Positions 60,446 through 64,000 of a DNA stretch of 64,000 bases are shown here, piece by piece. The notes under the pieces were generated by a model, which was given only the letters and a program-made list of their open reading frames with translations, was not told the DNA's origin and did no database searches. Source of the stretch: Mycobacterium sp. ACS1612 (GTDB lineage Bacteria > Actinomycetota > Actinomycetes > Mycobacteriales > Mycobacteriaceae); the NCBI RefSeq assembly GCF_001667505.1, contig NZ_LZHZ01000004.1:1-64000 (forward strand). The letters run 5' to 3'. The position numbers and the translations under genes were made by a program. Every line of letters starts with the position of its first letter. The stretch's first letter is position 1.

Positions 60446-61283
60446 GCCACGCCGCCAGCGCGATCCAGAAGAACACCAGCGACACGATTGTCAGCCAGCG
60501 CCAACCGGTTTCGACGGCGGTGGCATACGTCGCCGACGAGTACATTCCCAGCGGGAACACCGTAGCCCACCCCAGCCCGATGCGACGCCGGAGGCAGGCA
60601 TAAACCAAGAACGGGATGCATGCGGTGGCCACGATCCACGTCACCACCGTCACCGGCCACACCGCGGTCAGGCCCGCCTTGTGAATGTGATCGCCCGCCA
60701 ACGTCGCGATCGCCGCACCGCCCATCAGAATCCAGATGTGCGGCCGCGCCACATCCGGCGGCAACGCCTCACGCAGCACACGCCCCACCACCAGGCTCGT
60801 CATCATCGCGTACACGAACATCGCGAGAACCCAGAACAACACGGCAGGAAACACGATCTTCAAATCCGCCATCAGGATCGCCAGCCCGGACGTCGCGACG
60901 CTGGCCAGTTCCCACCCGCCGTGCGCGCGATCACGCAGGCCGGAGCGTTCGCGCCACAGTCGCCGCGCCACCACCGGCGCCAGCGAAAGCCAGCCCTGCA
61001 ACGCCATTCCGGCCAGCACCCACAGCACTATTCGGTGCTCAGCCAGTCGCGCCGCGACCACGGCGCATGCAGCGATGTACGTGCACAGCGGAATCGCCAC
61101 ATCGAGATCGGTCAGCGCCCACGACTCGCGTCGCCAGGCAGTCGCGGCCGCCACGATCAGCACCGGCAACGCGACCCCCGCCAACACGATCAACGCGTCG
61201 CTGACAACGTCGAGACCGTGGTCCGCGGCCGCGATCGACACGATGCCGGTCGCCATCACCGCCGCAAACGTGTCGGGTTTCAC
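60369..61283 (-). CDS. TDT/TehA-type transporter (SLAC1 fold)
   Basis: A 304-aa protein with about ten hydrophobic helices, starting [20 protein letters not shown], the hallmark of the tellurite-resistance/dicarboxylate transporter family (PxxFxxVMATGIxS). Family members carry anions such as malate, nitrate, sulfite or tellurite; the substrate here is unknown. The GTG at 61283 overlaps the P450 stop (GTGA), so it is preferred to an upstream ATG at 61340. Its 3' end runs 77 bp into the convergent DUF559 gene. Confidence 0.82.
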   Translation of the reverse strand: MKPDTFAAVMATGIVSIAAADHGLDVVSDALIVLAGVALPVLIVAAATAWRRESWALTDLDVAIPLCTYIAACAVVAARLAEHRIVLWVLAGMALQGWLSLAPVVARRLWRERSGLRDRAHGGWELASVATSGLAILMADLKIVFPAVLFWVLAMFVYAMMTSLVVGRVLREALPPDVARPHIWILMGGAAIATLAGDHIHKAGLTAVWPVTVVTWIVATACIPFLVYACLRRRIGLGWATVFPLGMYSSATYATAVETGWRWLTIVSLVFFWIALAAWLIVATDALLRFRRARAADTPSDPAT

Positions 61284-62491
61284 GGCCGCAGTTCGACCAC
61301 CAGATGCCGGATTCCGGTGTGCCGGTTGCTGCGCGTCCACTCCACCGGCTTGACCACCTGCACCGACGAGAACCTGCCCAGCAATTCCTCGAACAGCACC
61401 CGCAGTTCGAGCCGCGCCAGGTTGGCGCCAAGGCAGTAGTGCACACCATGCCCAAAACCCAGATGCGGATTGGGTTTCCGCGCGATGTCAAACGTATCCG
61501 CGTCGGCGAACACCGACGCGTCGCGGTTTGCTGAGCCCTCCCACAACTGCACCTTCTGCCCGGCCTCGATGCGGCACCCGGCCAACTCGACCTCGCGGGT
61601 GGCGGTGCGCCGCTTCGACGGCGACGGTGACGTCCACCGCACCATCTCCTCGATCGCAGAGGGCAACAGCGCCAGATCCGAACGCAGCAAAGCCAATTGA
61701 CCAGGATGCTCCGCCAACACCAGCAGCCCACCCGCGACGGCGTTGCGCGTCGTCTCCGCCCCCGCGCTGAACAGCAGGCTGAAGAACAGGTAGACCTCGA
61801 GGTCGCTGGCGTCGGAGTTGGCGACCACCGACAACATGTCGTCGGTCGGTGAAGCCCGCTTGGCCGAGATCAACTCCTGGCCGTAGGCGTACATCCGCGA
61901 CCCGGCGTCCTCCGCCGACATCTGCCCCACCGACGCTTTACGGGCGCCGCCGAAGTCGAACTGCGGTTCGATGGCCTCGAACAGCCAATGCCGTTCGGAC
62001 TCAGGAATTCCCAGCAGAATGCAGATCATCTGCATCGGCAGTTCGGCGGCGATCTCGACCAGGAAGTCGAAGGGCTCACCTGGCACCACCGCGGTTAGCA
62101 GGCGACGCGCCCGCACCCGCAGATCGTCTTCCACCCTGGCGATCATCCGCGGCGTCAGGCCCGAACTGACCAGTCGGCGGATCTGCGAGTGTCGCGGATC
62201 GTCCATCATGTTCAAGACTTGGCCGGCGATCGACAGGTCCTGCAAGAGTGTGCCACCGTACGGCCGTGACCCTCCGGTGACGGAGGAGAAGGTCGATGGA
62301 TCACGAAATACCGCAAGCGTTTCCGCGTGCGTGGCTACCGACCAGAAGCCCTCCCCGTCCGGCGTGTGCTCGGTGGCAGGGTGCCAGTACACCGGCGCCT
62401 CGCGCCGATGCACCGTGAACAGCGCGTGCGGAAACCCGGATGCGAAGTTGTCCAGATCGGTGAAGTCGATCTGCGACAACTCCGAACTCAC
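61280..62491 (-). CDS. cyp126: Cytochrome P450 (CYP126-like)
   Basis: A 403-aa soluble P450. Motifs: the I-helix [15 protein letters not shown] (about 241-255), the ExxR region ending IEEMVRW, the [17 protein letters not shown] segment, and the heme loop [19 protein letters not shown] with the thiolate Cys. Position between purB and the purC region matches Rv0778 (CYP126). The substrate is unknown. The ATG overlaps the purB stop by 4 bases, so it is translated in the purB mRNA. Confidence 0.92.
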   Translation of the reverse strand: MSSELSQIDFTDLDNFASGFPHALFTVHRREAPVYWHPATEHTPDGEGFWSVATHAETLAVFRDPSTFSSVTGGSRPYGGTLLQDLSIAGQVLNMMDDPRHSQIRRLVSSGLTPRMIARVEDDLRVRARRLLTAVVPGEPFDFLVEIAAELPMQMICILLGIPESERHWLFEAIEPQFDFGGARKASVGQMSAEDAGSRMYAYGQELISAKRASPTDDMLSVVANSDASDLEVYLFFSLLFSAGAETTRNAVAGGLLVLAEHPGQLALLRSDLALLPSAIEEMVRWTSPSPSKRRTATREVELAGCRIEAGQKVQLWEGSANRDASVFADADTFDIARKPNPHLGFGHGVHYCLGANLARLELRVLFEELLGRFSSVQVVKPVEWTRSNRHTGIRHLVVELRP

Positions 62492-63906
62492 AGGATCGCG
62501 CCCGAGGTGTACTTCGCCGCCTCGGGATAGCGGCCCACCAGGTCGTCAACCGCGTCCACCACCCTGTCCACTTGATCGCCCGCGGCGCCGGTGAACGCCT
62601 GCTTGTCGGCCAGCGCGGCGTCGAGCGCGACACGGTCCAGCGGCAGCCGTGGGTCGGCGGCCAACCGATCCAAAAGGTCGGGCTCCAAACCCTTCTCGCG
62701 CATCGCCAACGCCACCGCGACGGCATGCTCCTTGATCACCTCGTGCGCGGCCTCGCGGCCCATCCCCGCGCGCACGGCCGCGATCAGGATTCGCGTCGTC
62801 GCCAAGAACGGCAGGTACCGGTCGAGTTCACGCTGGATCACAGCGGGATAGGCGCCGAACTCGTCGAGCACCGTCAGGAACGTCTCGATCTGGCCGTCGA
62901 TCGCGAAGAACGCGTCGGGCAGTGCGACGCGTCGCACCACCGAGCAGAACACGTCGCCCTCGTTCCACTGCGCGCCCGCCAACTCGGCGGCCATCGACGC
63001 GTAGCCGCGCAACACCACCTGTAACCCGTTGACCCGCTCGCAGGACCGCGTGTTCATCTTGTGCGGCATGGCCGACGAACCGACCTGCCCCGGCGCGAAG
63101 CCCTCGGTCACCAGCTCGTGGCCTGCCATCAGCCGGATGGTGTGCGCCAGCGACGACGGCCCGGCCCCCACCTGCACCAGGGCGGACACCACGTCGTGGT
63201 CCAGCGACCGCGGATAGACCTGGCCGACGCTGGTGAAAATGTCTGTGAAGCCGAGAAATTCGGCGACTCGACGCTCTAACTCTGCGAGCCGCGAAACATC
63301 GCCGCCGAACAGGTCCAGCATGTCCTGCGCGGTGCCCATCGGGCCCTTGATGCCGCGCAGCGGATACCGGTCGATCAGTGTCCGCAACCGCTCGAGCGCC
63401 AACAGCATCTCCTCGGCCGCCGACGCGAACCGCTTGCCCAACGTGGTGGCCTGCGCGGCAACGTTGTGGCTGCGTCCCGCCATCACCAGATCGCGGTAGC
63501 TGATCGCACGCTCGGCCAGCCGTGCCACCACCGCGACACCGTGGGCGTGCACCAATTCGAGCGACCGGCGGATCTGCAACTGCTCGACGTTCTCGGTGAG
63601 GTCCCGAGACGTCATGCCCTTGTGCACATGCTCGTGCCCTGCCAACGCGTTGAACTCCTCGATGCGCGCCTTGACGTCGTGGCGCAGCACCCGCTCGCGC
63701 GCCGCGATGGACGACAGGTCGACGTCGTCGAGCACCCGTTCGTAGTCCTCCACCACGCCGGCGGGCACATCGACGCCGAGCGCGGCCTGCGCTCGCAGCA
63801 CCGCCAGCCACAGCCGGCGTTCGGCGACCACCTTGGCCTCCGGTGACCAGATCGCCACCATCTCGTCGCTGGCATACCGGTTGGCCAGCACATCAGGGAT
63901 CGTCAC
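62488..63906 (-). CDS. purB: Adenylosuccinate lyase PurB
   Basis: A 472-aa enzyme acting twice in purine synthesis, splitting fumarate from SAICAR and from adenylosuccinate. The fumarase/lyase signature is [20 protein letters not shown] with the catalytic Ser loop. [17 protein letters not shown] and [17 protein letters not shown] carry the catalytic His and Thr/Ser contacts. The GTG at 63906 has TAAGCT 8 bases upstream (leaderless). It heads a purB-cyp126-transporter unit with overlapping starts and stops. Confidence 0.97.
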   Translation of the reverse strand: MTIPDVLANRYASDEMVAIWSPEAKVVAERRLWLAVLRAQAALGVDVPAGVVEDYERVLDDVDLSSIAARERVLRHDVKARIEEFNALAGHEHVHKGMTSRDLTENVEQLQIRRSLELVHAHGVAVVARLAERAISYRDLVMAGRSHNVAAQATTLGKRFASAAEEMLLALERLRTLIDRYPLRGIKGPMGTAQDMLDLFGGDVSRLAELERRVAEFLGFTDIFTSVGQVYPRSLDHDVVSALVQVGAGPSSLAHTIRLMAGHELVTEGFAPGQVGSSAMPHKMNTRSCERVNGLQVVLRGYASMAAELAGAQWNEGDVFCSVVRRVALPDAFFAIDGQIETFLTVLDEFGAYPAVIQRELDRYLPFLATTRILIAAVRAGMGREAAHEVIKEHAVAVALAMREKGLEPDLLDRLAADPRLPLDRVALDAALADKQAFTGAAGDQVDRVVDAVDDLVGRYPEAAKYTSGAIL

Positions 63907-63914
63907 AGACAGAC

Positions 63915-63920
63915 AGCTTA
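63915..63920 (-). promoter_or_regulatory. -10 element of purB
   Basis: TAAGCT on the minus strand with 8 bases to the purB GTG. It is the fifth leaderless-type purine promoter in the window. Confidence 0.45.
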
Positions 63921-63946
63921 CGGCGCGGGTAAGGCAGGCTAGGCGT

Positions 63947-64000
63947 ATGTACTTCGTTGGGCTCGATCTTGCGTGGGGTGAAAAGAAGCAGACCGGCGTG
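63947..64000 (+). CDS. DUF429 protein, N-terminal fragment
   Basis: Only 18 codons are in the window (MYFVGLDLAWGEKKQTGV). The start YFVGLDLAWG is typical of DUF429 (RNase H-like fold, predicted nuclease), and the position divergent from purB matches Rv0776c. CAGGCT lies 6 bases before the ATG and may be its -10. The gene continues past the window edge. Confidence 0.65.
   Translation, partial: MYFVGLDLAWGEKKQTGV

Overview
The window is high-G+C actinobacterial DNA and almost certainly comes from a rapidly growing mycobacterium (Mycobacterium/Mycolicibacterium). The order desA1 - dus - LCP protein - phoY2 - mshD - glnR - lmeA - thiX - cysA - sseC - (pabC-like) - ygfZ - DUF3073 - purM - purF - purL - pepC - DyP - encapsulin - purQ - purS - ptrB - purC - cyp126 - purB matches, from memory, the M. 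tuberculosis Rv0776c-Rv0824c block in inverted orientation. Differences include a complete pstSCAB operon, an undivided ptrB, an orphan mce gene, a phage-tail-sheath gene pair and a type VII secretion cassette. No rRNA, tRNA, insertion sequence or CRISPR array was seen.

Layout. Positions 1-6.7 kb hold envelope and regulatory genes: a TetR/cupin pair, a Ser/Thr kinase, a frameshifted SPFH gene, an MpaB-type oxygenase with a TetR regulator, and two secreted PASTA-like proteins. From 6.8 to 12 kb are a desaturase, a tRNA-dihydrouridine synthase, an LCP cell-wall ligase and phoY2. From 12 to 18 kb are the phosphate transporter pstSCAB, mycothiol synthase and GlnR. From 18 to 21 kb lie lmeA, thioredoxin and a sulfur operon preceded by a polycysteine leader peptide. 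From 21 to 26.9 kb are small secreted proteins, a nitrobindin-like protein, a substrate-binding lipoprotein, a nucleotide cyclase, and the divergent pabC-like/ygfZ pair.

The purine genes purM, purF, purL, purSQ, purC and purB are spread over 27-64 kb, all on the minus strand. Five of their transcription units look leaderless: a -10 hexamer lies 6-8 bases before the start codon. The intervals between them carry accessory genes, including an orphan Mce protein (31.6 kb), a TPP enzyme (38.5 kb), a DyP peroxidase-encapsulin nanocompartment (42.3-44.2 kb), a tail sheath with a coupled partner (44.2-46.3 kb), and a lower-G+C cassette encoding an EspC-like protein, a 448-aa toxin-like protein and two related membrane proteins (46.4-49.5 kb).

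How the parts connect. Phosphate control is visible as two 11-bp-period GTTCACC direct repeats (PHO-box type), one before phoY2 and one before pstS. The sulfur operon is probably controlled by cysteine supply through its leader. The DyP C-terminal tail is an encapsulin loading signal. The strongest candidates for undescribed biology are the sheath pair next to the encapsulin and the adjacent type VII toxin-immunity-like cassette.
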